Shown here in pieces: positions 1-8,094 of a stretch of DNA of 36,860 nucleotides (position 1 is its first letter; the number at the start of each line of letters is the position of its first letter). This DNA is from an uncultured Eubacteriales bacterium (GTDB taxonomy: Bacteria; Bacillota_A; Clostridia; Christensenellales; Aristaeellaceae). The notes below the pieces were generated by a model. The model did no database searches, was not told where the DNA came from, and was given only the letters and a program-made list of their open reading frames with translations. The stretch lies in the NCBI GenBank assembly GCA_902795555.1, contig CADBLV010000301.1, positions 1 to 36,860 on the forward strand, in the 5' to 3' direction. The translations under genes and the position numbers were made by a program.

Positions 1-453
1 ATGCCGATTCTGTACAGCTGCCATCCGCGGAGCCGGAAACGGATTGAGGAGAGCGGATTTGAACTGGACAGGCGGGTGATCCGGCATGAGCCGCTGGGGT
101 TCCACGACTATAACTGCCTGCAGATGAATGCTTACTGCGTCGTGAGCGACAGCCGGACGCTGCCGGAGGAGAGCAGCTTTTTCACCTCCATCGGGCGGCC
201 CTTCCCGGCGGTTTGCATCCGGACGAGCACCGAGCGGCCCGAAGCCATGGAGAAGGGATGCTTTATCCTGAGCGGGATCGACACGAAGGGGTTGCTGCAG
301 GCCGTCGAGACCGCGGTCGACATGATACGGAATGAGCCCGGTGGCGGGGCTGTGCCCGTGCCGGATTATACGGACGAGAACGTGAGCGACAAGGTGGTCA
401 AGATCATTCAGAGCTATGTCGGGGTCGTCAACAAAATGGTGTGGAGGAAGTAA
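1..453 (+). CDS. UDP-N-acetylglucosamine 2-epimerase-like protein, C-terminal part (5' end outside window)
   Basis: The frame is open from the first base and stops at TAA 451-453, so this is the C-terminal 150 residues of a longer gene. The text CHPRSRKRI near the start, then PLGFHDYNCLQM, VVSDSRTLPEESSF and CIRTSTERPEAMEKG, is the conserved C-terminal half of the non-hydrolysing UDP-HexNAc 2-epimerase fold (WecB family). The LGFHDYN wording is closest to the Cap5G/FnlC/WbjD branch, which makes UDP-N-acetyl-L-fucosamine precursors. That subfamily assignment is from memory of the family, not a search. The product would be cytoplasmic and supply a nucleotide sugar to the glycan locus that follows. 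If it is Cap5G-like, CapE/CapF partners should lie just upstream of the window. Confidence 0.8.
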   Translation: MPILYSCHPRSRKRIEESGFELDRRVIRHEPLGFHDYNCLQMNAYCVVSDSRTLPEESSFFTSIGRPFPAVCIRTSTERPEAMEKGCFILSGIDTKGLLQAVETAVDMIRNEPGGGAVPVPDYTDENVSDKVVKIIQSYVGVVNKMVWRK

Positions 454-475
454 GGAGATTGCCTTTTGGGGAGGA

Positions 476-1768
476 ATGGAATTGAAAGAGCAGGTGTTGC
501 AGCACGAGGGGACGGTTGCGGCCCTGAACGGGATTACCCTGAGCGAATGCGAGGGGATCCGGGTCGGTGACGTGCTGTATCACCGGATCCGATTGCGGGA
601 GCGGGACATTCACGGCGAGGGAAAGATTTTCCGAAAGTTTCTGAGCAAGCTGGGACGGGATCTTTTCTTCACGGACGCGGAATTCAGCCGGGAAGGGAAC
701 GGGGAGACCCTGTTTCATTTCGCGAAATATTACCTGTTTCGGAAGGGCATGAAGGAGAACTACGAGCGGGTGGTTTCGCTGGCCTCGGATTACGTTTATC
801 TGCGGCCGGGAAAGCGGCGGTTTACCCTGGGGCGGATTCGGCATGTGGGACGCATGCTGGGATGGGCCCGGGAGATGAAGGCGGCGGGGATGAGCCCCGC
901 GGAGCGGCTTTACTACGCGGGATACCTGCTGGAATGCCGGGCCCGATACGCGGAGATGAAGGCATACGAACGGAAAGCGGGGATCACCTTCCGGCGGATG
1001 CTGGTGCTGAACGACGTGCAATACATGGACAGCTGGTTTGTGCAGCATTTTAACCGGGAGGGACGGGAGACCATCACGCTGCAGCACGGCGTATACTGCG
1101 CGACGCTGGATGTCTGGACCTATACGGGATCGCACAGCAAAGTGCTGCTGGCGAACAGCCGATTTACGGTCGACGAGGCGAAGATCATCGGATTTGACCA
1201 CCGAATGGAGATTGTAGGGCTGTTTTCGATGATCAACAACCAGCCGGCGGAGCGGCCGATTCCGGAGGAGATTCGGACGATCGGCGCTTTCCTGGACGAC
1301 GACAACATGTTGGAAGACAATTTCCGGATGATCGAGGTGCTGCGGGATTACTGCGCGCCGCGGGGGAAGACGCTGCTGGTTCGGATGCATCCGACAAGCC
1401 ACGAGGAACGATATGCCCGATATCAGGGGGAGAAATGCGTGACCTTCACGCCGCGGGAGCAGGGGCTGACGGACTTCTTCGGAGAGATTGACGCGGCGGT
1501 CGTTCGGAACACGACAGTGCTGCAGGAGGCCGCCCAATACGGCATTCCGGTTTACATCATTCAGGAGGAAGCCCAGCTGTATGATGTCTATCAGAACGAG
1601 ACGGCGCTGAAATTCGGAACGACGGAGGAATTCGCGGCCCTGATTGAACGGCCGAAGGAAGAAATCCGGAAAGACGCCGAAACGGCCAAAGCGATTTACG
1701 GATGTCCGGGGGACATCGCGGAGAATTACAGGCGGGTTTTCAGGGAACTGGGGATCGGGCTGAAATGA
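476..1768 (+). CDS. putative GT-B-like surface-polysaccharide glycosyltransferase
   Basis: The protein has 430 residues from ATG 476. An in-frame TTG at 482 sits 7 bases after the GGAGG at 470-474 and may be the true start, because ATG 476 is almost on top of that ribosome site. No membrane segment is visible. The C-terminal half looks like the donor half of a GT-B enzyme: LQHGVY at about residues 202-207, RMHPTS at about 303-308, then a late segment with RNTTVLQEAA and a conserved-looking IPVYII strand. Similar layouts occur in capsule-type transferases (KpsS/sialyltransferase-like), but I cannot place it in a family. It lies between a nucleotide-sugar epimerase and a flippase, which supports a role in building the exported repeat unit on the cytoplasmic face. 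Confidence 0.55.
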   Translation: MELKEQVLQHEGTVAALNGITLSECEGIRVGDVLYHRIRLRERDIHGEGKIFRKFLSKLGRDLFFTDAEFSREGNGETLFHFAKYYLFRKGMKENYERVVSLASDYVYLRPGKRRFTLGRIRHVGRMLGWAREMKAAGMSPAERLYYAGYLLECRARYAEMKAYERKAGITFRRMLVLNDVQYMDSWFVQHFNREGRETITLQHGVYCATLDVWTYTGSHSKVLLANSRFTVDEAKIIGFDHRMEIVGLFSMINNQPAERPIPEEIRTIGAFLDDDNMLEDNFRMIEVLRDYCAPRGKTLLVRMHPTSHEERYARYQGEKCVTFTPREQGLTDFFGEIDAAVVRNTTVLQEAAQYGIPVYIIQEEAQLYDVYQNETALKFGTTEEFAALIERPKEEIRKDAETAKAIYGCPGDIAENYRRVFRELGIGLK

Positions 1769-1854
1769 AGAGCGGGCGAGCGGGATCCGGATTTTGCGGA
1801 TCGACGACGGGGATGAGCGACGGGGCCGGAAGAACGGGAGGAGGAAGCGACGGG

Positions 1855-3261
1855 ATGAGCAATGACCGGAAGGCGCTGAAGAGCGGGCTGTGGTATACGG
1901 CGGCGTCCTTCCTGATGCGCGGGATCGGCTTTCTGACGACACCGATTTTCAGCCGCCTGATGACGACGGAGGAATTCGGACTTTACTCCAACTATACGAG
2001 CTGGGAATCGATTCTGACGGTGTTTGTGACGCTGAACCTCAGCGCGACGCTGATCAGCGCCCGATATGACCACGAAAAGGATTTTGACGGATATATCTTC
2101 AGCATGCTGGGGCTGAGCGCCCTGAGCTCCCTGATCTGGTTTATTGTTTTCCAGGTGTTCTGGGGCGTGTTTGAACCGCTGCTGTCCATGAGCCGATACT
2201 ACATCACGGTCATGTGCGTGAGCCTGTTTTTCCAGCCGATCACGAGCATGTTTGTGGAACGGGAGCGATACAAGTTCGAATATAAGAAAAGCGTGGCGCT
2301 GAGCCTGACTGTGAGCATTCTGACGACGGGGCTGAGCGTGGCGCTGGTTGTGCTGATGGAGGACAAATTCAAGGGCCGGGTGCTGGGCGGCGTGCTGCCG
2401 GTGATTCCCATCGGGGTTTGGCTGGCGTTCTATTTCTACCGGAAGGGAAAGCGGATTCGGATCGAATACTGGAAATACGCGCTGCCGATCTGCATTCCCT
2501 ACATCCCCCATGTGCTGAGCCTGATTTTGCTGAGCAGCATGGACCGGACGATGATCACCCGGATCTGCGGACCGGAGGACAACGCGATTTACAGCCTGGC
2601 ATACTCATGCTCGAGCATGATCACGATGCTGGTCGGATCGCTGAATTCCGCGTTTGCCCCGTGGATCGGAGAGAAGCTGCACGAAAAGAAATACGGAGAG
2701 ATTAACCGGGTTTCGCGGATTTATATGACGACCTTTGTCGCGATGGCGGCGCTGATCGTGCTGGCGGCGCCGGAGGTGATCGCCATCGTCGGGGGAAGCA
2801 AATACCGGGAGGGGATCTGGGTGCTGCCGCCGGTGGCGGCGGGGGTGATGCTGCAGTTCCTCTACTGCATGTTTGTCAACGTCGAGCAGTTTGAGAAAAA
2901 AACCACGGGGATGGCCTTCGCCAGCGTGTCCGCGGCGCTGCTGAACTGGGGGCTGAACGCTTACTTCATTCCCCGATACGGATACATCGCGGCGGCTTAC
3001 ACGACGTTTGCGGGATATCTGTGGATGCTGCTGGTTCACATGTGGCTGGTGTACCACTACGGATATCGGGAAGTGTATGATTACCGGATGGTGCTGATGA
3101 TGGTCGGATGCATCAGCGTCGTGATGCTGGGGGCGACATGGCTGTACGGACAGCCTGTGATTCGATACATCATCATCGCGATTTACGCGGCGGTTCTCGG
3201 GATGATCTTCCTGAAGCGGAAAGAACAGATTCTGGGCCTTTTCCGGAAGCCGAAAGGCTGA
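1855..3261 (+). CDS. Wzx-type oligosaccharide flippase (MOP superfamily)
   Basis: I chose ATG 1855 because GGGAGGAGG at 1836-1844 precedes it by about ten bases and the family-typical N-terminus (ALKSGLWYTAASFLMRGIGF) begins there; an open frame runs further upstream without family character. The protein has 468 residues and a dozen or more hydrophobic segments spread along its length, typical of polysaccharide-export flippases that move lipid-linked repeat units across the membrane. FLTTPIFSRLMTTEEFG at the end of the first membrane segment is the usual Wzx signature region. Its presence implies a Wzx/Wzy-like rather than ABC export route, although no Wzy polymerase is certain in the window. 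Confidence 0.85.
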   Translation: MSNDRKALKSGLWYTAASFLMRGIGFLTTPIFSRLMTTEEFGLYSNYTSWESILTVFVTLNLSATLISARYDHEKDFDGYIFSMLGLSALSSLIWFIVFQVFWGVFEPLLSMSRYYITVMCVSLFFQPITSMFVERERYKFEYKKSVALSLTVSILTTGLSVALVVLMEDKFKGRVLGGVLPVIPIGVWLAFYFYRKGKRIRIEYWKYALPICIPYIPHVLSLILLSSMDRTMITRICGPEDNAIYSLAYSCSSMITMLVGSLNSAFAPWIGEKLHEKKYGEINRVSRIYMTTFVAMAALIVLAAPEVIAIVGGSKYREGIWVLPPVAAGVMLQFLYCMFVNVEQFEKKTTGMAFASVSAALLNWGLNAYFIPRYGYIAAAYTTFAGYLWMLLVHMWLVYHYGYREVYDYRMVLMMVGCISVVMLGATWLYGQPVIRYIIIAIYAAVLGMIFLKRKEQILGLFRKPKG

Positions 3262-3281
3262 GCTTCGGAATCCGACCGGAA

Positions 3282-3346
3282 ATATGTTCGGTGCGCAGCC
3301 CATCGAAAGGAAGGGCAGAAGTGAGCCTGCGGTTCACAGCGGAGAA
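3282..3346 (+). repeat. partial copy (D) of the dispersed intergenic repeat
   Basis: Between the flippase and the amidotransferase, bases 3314-3346 match the 3' end of repeat copy B at about 25 of 33 positions by eye (GGCAGA, GTTCAC and GGAG blocks in the same order). Positions 3282-3297 weakly resemble the 5' end of the repeat, so the central hairpin may have been deleted. Bases 3321-3327 and 3331-3337 form a seven-pair hairpin with one G-T pair and a TGC loop. The rest of the 224-bp gap shows only a putative promoter. Confidence 0.45.
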
Positions 3347-3402
3347 ACCGGAAAAACCGGGGAAGCCGATTGCTTTACGAAAGGAAAGAGAAAACGGGAG
3401 AC

Positions 3403-3431
3403 TTGCATCCGGAGGCCAAATATTGTATCAT
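3403..3431 (+). promoter_or_regulatory. putative sigma-A-type promoter upstream of the nonulosonate operon
   Basis: A weak -35 TTGCAT (3403-3408) is followed after 17 bases by a -10-like TATCAT (3426-3431). It lies 55 bases before the first start codon of the nonulosonate genes, in the only sizeable gap between the flippase and that operon. The -35 match is poor, so read-through from upstream is an alternative. Confidence 0.35.
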
Positions 3432-3485
3432 CTATAAGATGAAAGACGAAGGAAGGAACGATTTGAAATCAAGGAGGACGGAACC

Positions 3486-4601
3486 ATGAGATACTGCAAA
3501 AAATGCGTGATGCCGGACACCCGTCCGGGGATTACTTTCAACAAGGAAGGGGTTTGCTCCGCCTGTCAGGCCTATGAACACCGCGCGGCCGTGGACTGGG
3601 ATGCCCGATGGAAAGAACTGGAGGCGGTTTGCGCCAAGTATCGCGGGATGAACGGAAAGGACCCGGACTGCGCGATCGCGGTTTCCGGCGGGAAGGACTC
3701 CCATTTCCAGGTTCATGTGATGAAAAACCTGATGCACATGAATCCGATTCTGTTCTCCGTGGAGGACAATTTCCCGATGACCAGGGCGGGGATGCACAAC
3801 ATTCAGAACATCTCCGAAGAATTTGGATGCAACATCATCAGCATCAAGCCGAATATCCGGGCTCAGAAAAAGCTGATGCGATACATGTTTGAGAAATACG
3901 GCAAGCCCACCTGGTATGTGGATCGGCTGATTTACACCTATCCGCTGACGATGGCGGTCAAGTTTAACACGCCGCTGCTGGTTTACGGGGAGAACGTGAG
4001 CTATGAATACGGCGGGGCCGACGCCAAGGAAACCTATTCGGCCCGCGATCAGCTGAACAACGGCGTGGCCTCCGGAGTGGACGAGGAGGAGCTGATTCGG
4101 GAAACCGGCGTGACGGCGGAGGATCTTTTCCTGACAAAGGCGCCGGATCAGGAAGTGCTGGATAAGCTGGATCCGATTTACATCAGCTACTTTGTGCCGT
4201 GGAACAGCTTTGCCAACTATGAATTCGCGAAGAAGCACGGCTTCCATGACCTGACCCATGAATGGCGCAGGACGCAGCACATTGAGGACATGGACCAGGT
4301 GGACAGCCGGGCGTATCTGGTGCATCCCTGGCTGAAGTATCCGAAATTCGGCCATACCATCGCCACGGACTATGCCTCCCGGATGATCCGTTACGGCATG
4401 ATCAGCCGGGACGAAGGGGTCCGGCTGGTGAAGGACCACGACGGGAAACTGGACCCGCTTTGCGTGCGGGATTTCTGTGAATTCTGCGGATACAGCGAGA
4501 CGGAATTCTGGGATATCGTGGATGGGCTGTATAATCAGGATCTGTTTGAGAAAGATGCCTTCGGCCAGTGGCAGCTGAAGCATCCTGTGTGGGAAGAATA
4601 A
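3486..4601 (+). CDS. N-acetyl sugar amidotransferase (PseA/WbpG/PtmG family)
   Basis: The protein has 371 residues and begins after a strong AAGGAGG (3471-3477). It carries the PP-loop ATP-pyrophosphatase motif SGGKDS at residues 67-72. Four N-terminal cysteines (CKKC and CSAC, around residues 4-27) and two near residues 336-339 (CEFC) look like metal ligands. The opening CVMPDTRPGI is characteristic of the N-acetyl sugar amidotransferase family, which converts an acetamido group to an acetamidino group on nonulosonic acids or mannuronate derivatives, activating the amide with ATP and using ammonia. WbpG-type enzymes normally draw ammonia from HisH/HisF-like partners, and neither is present in this window. 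It is the first gene of the nonulosonate block, two bases from the dehydratase gene. Confidence 0.85.
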   Translation: MRYCKKCVMPDTRPGITFNKEGVCSACQAYEHRAAVDWDARWKELEAVCAKYRGMNGKDPDCAIAVSGGKDSHFQVHVMKNLMHMNPILFSVEDNFPMTRAGMHNIQNISEEFGCNIISIKPNIRAQKKLMRYMFEKYGKPTWYVDRLIYTYPLTMAVKFNTPLLVYGENVSYEYGGADAKETYSARDQLNNGVASGVDEEELIRETGVTAEDLFLTKAPDQEVLDKLDPIYISYFVPWNSFANYEFAKKHGFHDLTHEWRRTQHIEDMDQVDSRAYLVHPWLKYPKFGHTIATDYASRMIRYGMISRDEGVRLVKDHDGKLDPLCVRDFCEFCGYSETEFWDIVDGLYNQDLFEKDAFGQWQLKHPVWEE

Positions 4602-4602
4602 G

Positions 4603-5811
4603 ATGTTTTATCTGAATCGATTTATTGCGGAGAAGGTTACCGAGCGTCCGGAATCAATGTTCCTGAAGGATCTGGAGAAATATCAGGAGGAACTGAGAAA
4701 ACGGATTGCCGGGAAGCGGGCGCTGGTTATCGGAGGGGCCGGGTCAATCGGCTCCTCCTTCATCCGCGCCCTGCTTCCTTTTCAGCCTTCGGAGCTGGTT
4801 GTCGTGGACACGAATGAAAACGCGCTGGCAGAGCTGACGCGGGATTTGCGATCCACCAGAGGGATGTATGTCCCGGAGAAGTATCTTCCTTATCCCATGG
4901 ACTTCGCTTCGCCGGTGTTTGAAAAGATGTTTCGCGCGAACCGGGGATTCGAGATTATCGGGAACTTTTCGGCGCACAAGCATGTGCGATCCGAAAAGGA
5001 CATCTATTCCGTGGAGGCGTTGCTGCAGAACAATGTGCTGCACGCGGCGAAGCTGCTGGAACTGCTGAGCGAGATTCCGCCGGAAACCTATTTCTGCGTT
5101 TCCACCGACAAGGCGGCCAACCCCGTGAACATTATGGGGGCCTCCAAGCGGATTATGGAGGATCTGATTTTCAGCTATTCCGACCGTTTCCCGGTGAAGA
5201 CGGCGCGATTTGCAAACGTGGCGTTTTCCAACGGGTCGCTGCCGGCGGGATTCCTGGAGCGAATTCGAAAGCTGCAGCCGCTTTCCGCGCCTTCGGACGT
5301 GCGGCGATACTTTGTTTCTCCGGAGGAATCGGGCCAGATTTGTCTGCTGGCCTGCCTGCTGGGGAACAATCGGGAGATTTTCTATCCGCGGCTGAAAGAG
5401 GCCCAGATGAAAAGCTTTGACGCCATCGGGACAGCGCTGCTGGAGGCCCACGGATATCAGGCTGTGGCTTGCGCTTCGGAGGCGGAAGCCATCGAGAAGG
5501 CGGAGGAGCTGAAGGCAGGGAGTTCTCTGTATCCCGTATATTACGCGCCGTCGGACACCTCTGGGGAAAAGCCCTATGAGGAATTTGTGACGGAGGACGA
5601 GCAAACGGACGAGGAACGGTTTTCAGCGCTGGGCGTGATTACCGGGAAGCCTGTTCCCGACCGGGCGAGGATCGACCGGCTGATGGAGGCGCTGGAAGCG
5701 GCGTTTGGGCGGCCGGACGCCAGCAAAGAGGCCGTTGTGGCCATCATGTCGGACTACCTGCCGAATTTTCAGCACATTGAGACGGGCCGAAGCCTGGACA
5801 GCAAAATGTGA
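4603..5811 (+). CDS. legB: CapD/LegB-type NDP-HexNAc 4,6-dehydratase
   Basis: A short-chain dehydrogenase-type protein of 402 residues. The nucleotide-binding loop GGAGSIG is at residues 44-50, and the acidic end of strand 2 is in VVVDTNEN near 67-73. STDKAANP at 167-174 and the M178-x3-K182 pair are the modified catalytic site of the CapD/FlaA1/PseB/LegB branch, where Met replaces the usual Tyr. The family removes water from UDP- or GDP-HexNAc to give the 4-keto-6-deoxy sugar that the next enzyme aminates. About 100 residues beyond the usual core (approximately 290-402) are acidic and unassigned. The ribosome site (GGGAAGAA) is weak and overlaps the upstream gene end, suggesting translational coupling. 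Retaining versus inverting chemistry cannot be decided by eye. Confidence 0.8.
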   Translation: MFYLNRFIAEKVTERPESMFLKDLEKYQEELRKRIAGKRALVIGGAGSIGSSFIRALLPFQPSELVVVDTNENALAELTRDLRSTRGMYVPEKYLPYPMDFASPVFEKMFRANRGFEIIGNFSAHKHVRSEKDIYSVEALLQNNVLHAAKLLELLSEIPPETYFCVSTDKAANPVNIMGASKRIMEDLIFSYSDRFPVKTARFANVAFSNGSLPAGFLERIRKLQPLSAPSDVRRYFVSPEESGQICLLACLLGNNREIFYPRLKEAQMKSFDAIGTALLEAHGYQAVACASEAEAIEKAEELKAGSSLYPVYYAPSDTSGEKPYEEFVTEDEQTDEERFSALGVITGKPVPDRARIDRLMEALEAAFGRPDASKEAVVAIMSDYLPNFQHIETGRSLDSKM

Positions 5812-5876
5812 GGACGCAGAGACAGACGAACCGTTTAAGACAGCCGCGGGACGCGGACCGAAGAAAGGAAGCAGCC

Positions 5877-7055
5877 ATGGACAGGATGATTCCCTTATCC
5901 ATCCCCAATTTCGAAGGAAATGAACGAAAATATGCGGACGACGCCATCGAACAGGGATGGGTGTCCACCGGAGGCGCATACATCACCCGGCTGGAGAAAG
6001 ACCTGGCTTCCTTTCTGCACACGAAAAGCGTGGCGGCCTGCCAGAGCGGCACTTCCGCGCTGCATCTGTCTCTGATTCAGGCAGGGGTTCGCCCCGGGGA
6101 CGTGGTGCTGGTTCCGCCGCTGACCTTTATCGCGGCGGTGAACCCTGTGAAATATCAGTTTGCAACACCGGTTTTCATCGACTGCGACGACAGCTTTTGC
6201 ATGGATCCTGTCAAACTGCGGCAATTCTGCGAAGAGGAATGCCGAAGGGAAAACGGCGTGCTGACCTATGAGGGGCAGACGGTGAAGGCGATTGTCGTGG
6301 TTCATGTTTTCGGCAATCTGGCGGAGATGGAACCGATTATGGACGTCGCCGGGGAATACGGCCTGAAGGTGATTGAAGACGCGACGGAAGCCCTGGGAAC
6401 CTATGCCACGGAAGGACGATATGCCGGGAAATATGCCGGCACCATCGGAGATTTCGGCGCGTTCAGCTTCAACGGCAACAAGATTATCACCACCGGCGGA
6501 GGCGGCGCCGTGACGGCCAGGGACGCAAACGAGACGGATCACATTCGATTCCTGTCCACCCAGGCCAAAACGGATCCCCATTTTTACATCCACGACGAAA
6601 TCGGATACAACTATCGGATGACCAATGTGCAGGCGGCGCTGGGCGTGGCCCAGATGGAGGAACTGCCGGAATTTATCCGCAGAAAGCAGCGGAACTGGGA
6701 CAGATATGCAGCGCTGTTTCAGGATTTCGAGGAAGCAATGCTGATGCCCTTCCGGGAAGGGACCAGCTCCAACAAGTGGTTCTATTCTCTGAAGATCAAC
6801 CGGGAGAAGATCGACACCTCGATGCGGGAGATTATCAGCGCTTTGCGGGAAAAGGGGATTGAAACCCGGGCGATCTGGGGCCTGATCAACGAGCAGAAAC
6901 CATATCGGAACGAAAAAACCTATCGACTGGAGAAAGCGCCTTACTATGCGGAGCGTATCCTGAATATTCCTTCCAGCACCCAGATTACGGAGGAAGAGAT
7001 CGGATATGTCGCGAATGAGGTGAAGCAGCTGCTGAGGTCATTGAGCCGTGGATGA
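5877..7055 (+). CDS. legC: LegC-type PLP-dependent aminotransferase (DegT/DnrJ/EryC1/StrS)
   Basis: I start at ATG 5877, seven bases after AAAGGAAG; the frame is open further upstream but family sequence begins here. The protein has 392 residues. SGTSALHLSL at about 57-66 is the phosphate-binding region, the PLP-pyridine Asp is D168 in VIEDAT, and K202 in SFNGNK is the Schiff-base lysine. The family transfers an amino group from glutamate to the 4-keto sugar made by the preceding dehydratase. The QGWVSTGG and TGGGG segments match the LegC subgroup. The next step in the standard pathway is N-acetylation by LegH, which has no candidate here. The downstream gene begins inside the end of this one (GTG 7048), so the two are probably coupled. 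Confidence 0.85.
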   Translation: MDRMIPLSIPNFEGNERKYADDAIEQGWVSTGGAYITRLEKDLASFLHTKSVAACQSGTSALHLSLIQAGVRPGDVVLVPPLTFIAAVNPVKYQFATPVFIDCDDSFCMDPVKLRQFCEEECRRENGVLTYEGQTVKAIVVVHVFGNLAEMEPIMDVAGEYGLKVIEDATEALGTYATEGRYAGKYAGTIGDFGAFSFNGNKIITTGGGGAVTARDANETDHIRFLSTQAKTDPHFYIHDEIGYNYRMTNVQAALGVAQMEELPEFIRRKQRNWDRYAALFQDFEEAMLMPFREGTSSNKWFYSLKINREKIDTSMREIISALREKGIETRAIWGLINEQKPYRNEKTYRLEKAPYYAERILNIPSSTQITEEEIGYVANEVKQLLRSLSRG

Positions 7056-8094
7056 GATGCGGGAATATCTGATGATGGCGGACTGCACCGTGGCGGAGGC
7101 CATGCGTCAGATCGACCGGAACGAAACGAGGATCGTTTTTTTCACCGATGAGGCGGGAAGATTAACCGGATGCCTGACGGACGGGGACATCCGGCGATTT
7201 CTGCTGTCCGGCGGACAGATTGACGAACCGGCCGCGCGGGCGGCCAATCCGCATCCGAAAACGGCCCGGACGGACGAGGAGGCCAAAGCCCTGTATCACA
7301 GGAAGAACTACATTGTGATTCCGATTGTGGACGGGGAAGGCGCTGTGACCGGGATGTATAACGGGGAACGATACGACCGGGCTCCGCGAAACGCGCTGCG
7401 CCTGCCGGTTGTCATCAACGCCGGGGGCAAGGGAACACGGCTGGATCCCTTTACCCGGGTGCTGCCCAAGCCGCTGATTCCGGTCGGGGAAATCCCGATT
7501 ATCGAGCACATCATGCGGAATTATCAGACTTATGAATGCAGGGAATTCCACGTGATTGTGAACTATCGGCGGGAGTTGATGAAGGCTTATTTCGCGGAGA
7601 ACGAGAATCATTACAACATCACCTGGTATGACGAGGAGAAGCCGCTGGGAACCGGCGGCGGACTGAGCCTTTTGCGGGGGAAACTGGACGGAACGTTTTT
7701 CTTTGCCAACTGCGACGCGCTGCTGACCGCCAATTATGAACGGATGGTTGAGTTTCATCGGGAAAACGGGAATTTGATTACGATGATCTGCGCCTACAGG
7801 AATCTGACCATTCCCTATGGCGTGGTTGAGATGGGGAGCCACGGATCCATCAAAAGCATGAAGGAGAAACCCGTGATGTCCTTTCTGACCAACACGGGGA
7901 TTTATATTGTGGAACCAGAGGTGATCAACGACCTGGAAGACGACGTTCCCATCGGTTTTCCGGATGTTGTGGAAAGAGAACGGCAGAAGGGCAGGCGGGT
8001 GGCCGTTTTCCCGGTCAGCGAAAATGACTGGATGGACATGGGACAGCTGCCGGAACTGGAGAAAATGCGCAGAAAGATTAACGGAGAAGCATGA
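7048..8094 (+). CDS. CBS-domain nucleotidyltransferase (PtmE-like, probable sugar-1-phosphate guanylyl/uridylyltransferase)
   Basis: The start is GTG 7048, overlapping the aminotransferase by eight bases; ATG 7057 is an alternative. Residues 1-110 form a CBS pair (RIVFFTDEAGRLTGCLTDGDIRRF, then YIVIPIVDGEGAVTGMY). Residues 119-348 are a sugar nucleotidyltransferase with GGKGTRLDPFTRVLPKP at about 126-142 and a metal-binding Asp in FFANCDAL. This CBS-NTase architecture matches PtmE of Campylobacter, which makes GDP-glucosamine for legionaminate synthesis. That suggests this pathway may start from a GDP- rather than UDP-linked sugar. The CBS pair is a likely adenine-nucleotide sensor. Other PtmE-route genes (PtmF, PtmA) are not in the window. 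Confidence 0.8.
   Translation: MDEMREYLMMADCTVAEAMRQIDRNETRIVFFTDEAGRLTGCLTDGDIRRFLLSGGQIDEPAARAANPHPKTARTDEEAKALYHRKNYIVIPIVDGEGAVTGMYNGERYDRAPRNALRLPVVINAGGKGTRLDPFTRVLPKPLIPVGEIPIIEHIMRNYQTYECREFHVIVNYRRELMKAYFAENENHYNITWYDEEKPLGTGGGLSLLRGKLDGTFFFANCDALLTANYERMVEFHRENGNLITMICAYRNLTIPYGVVEMGSHGSIKSMKEKPVMSFLTNTGIYIVEPEVINDLEDDVPIGFPDVVERERQKGRRVAVFPVSENDWMDMGQLPELEKMRRKINGEA

Noticed and set aside
428..1942. 504-codon minus-strand open frame opposite the first glycosyltransferase
   Set aside because: The composition (Arg/Pro/His/Ser-rich) is typical of antisense frames; the plus-strand frame has ribosome site, family-like motifs and operon context.
3432..4583. 383-codon minus-strand frame opposite the amidotransferase
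   Set aside because: It is the shadow of the PP-loop amidotransferase, whose SGGKDS motif and Cys pairs are unmistakable.
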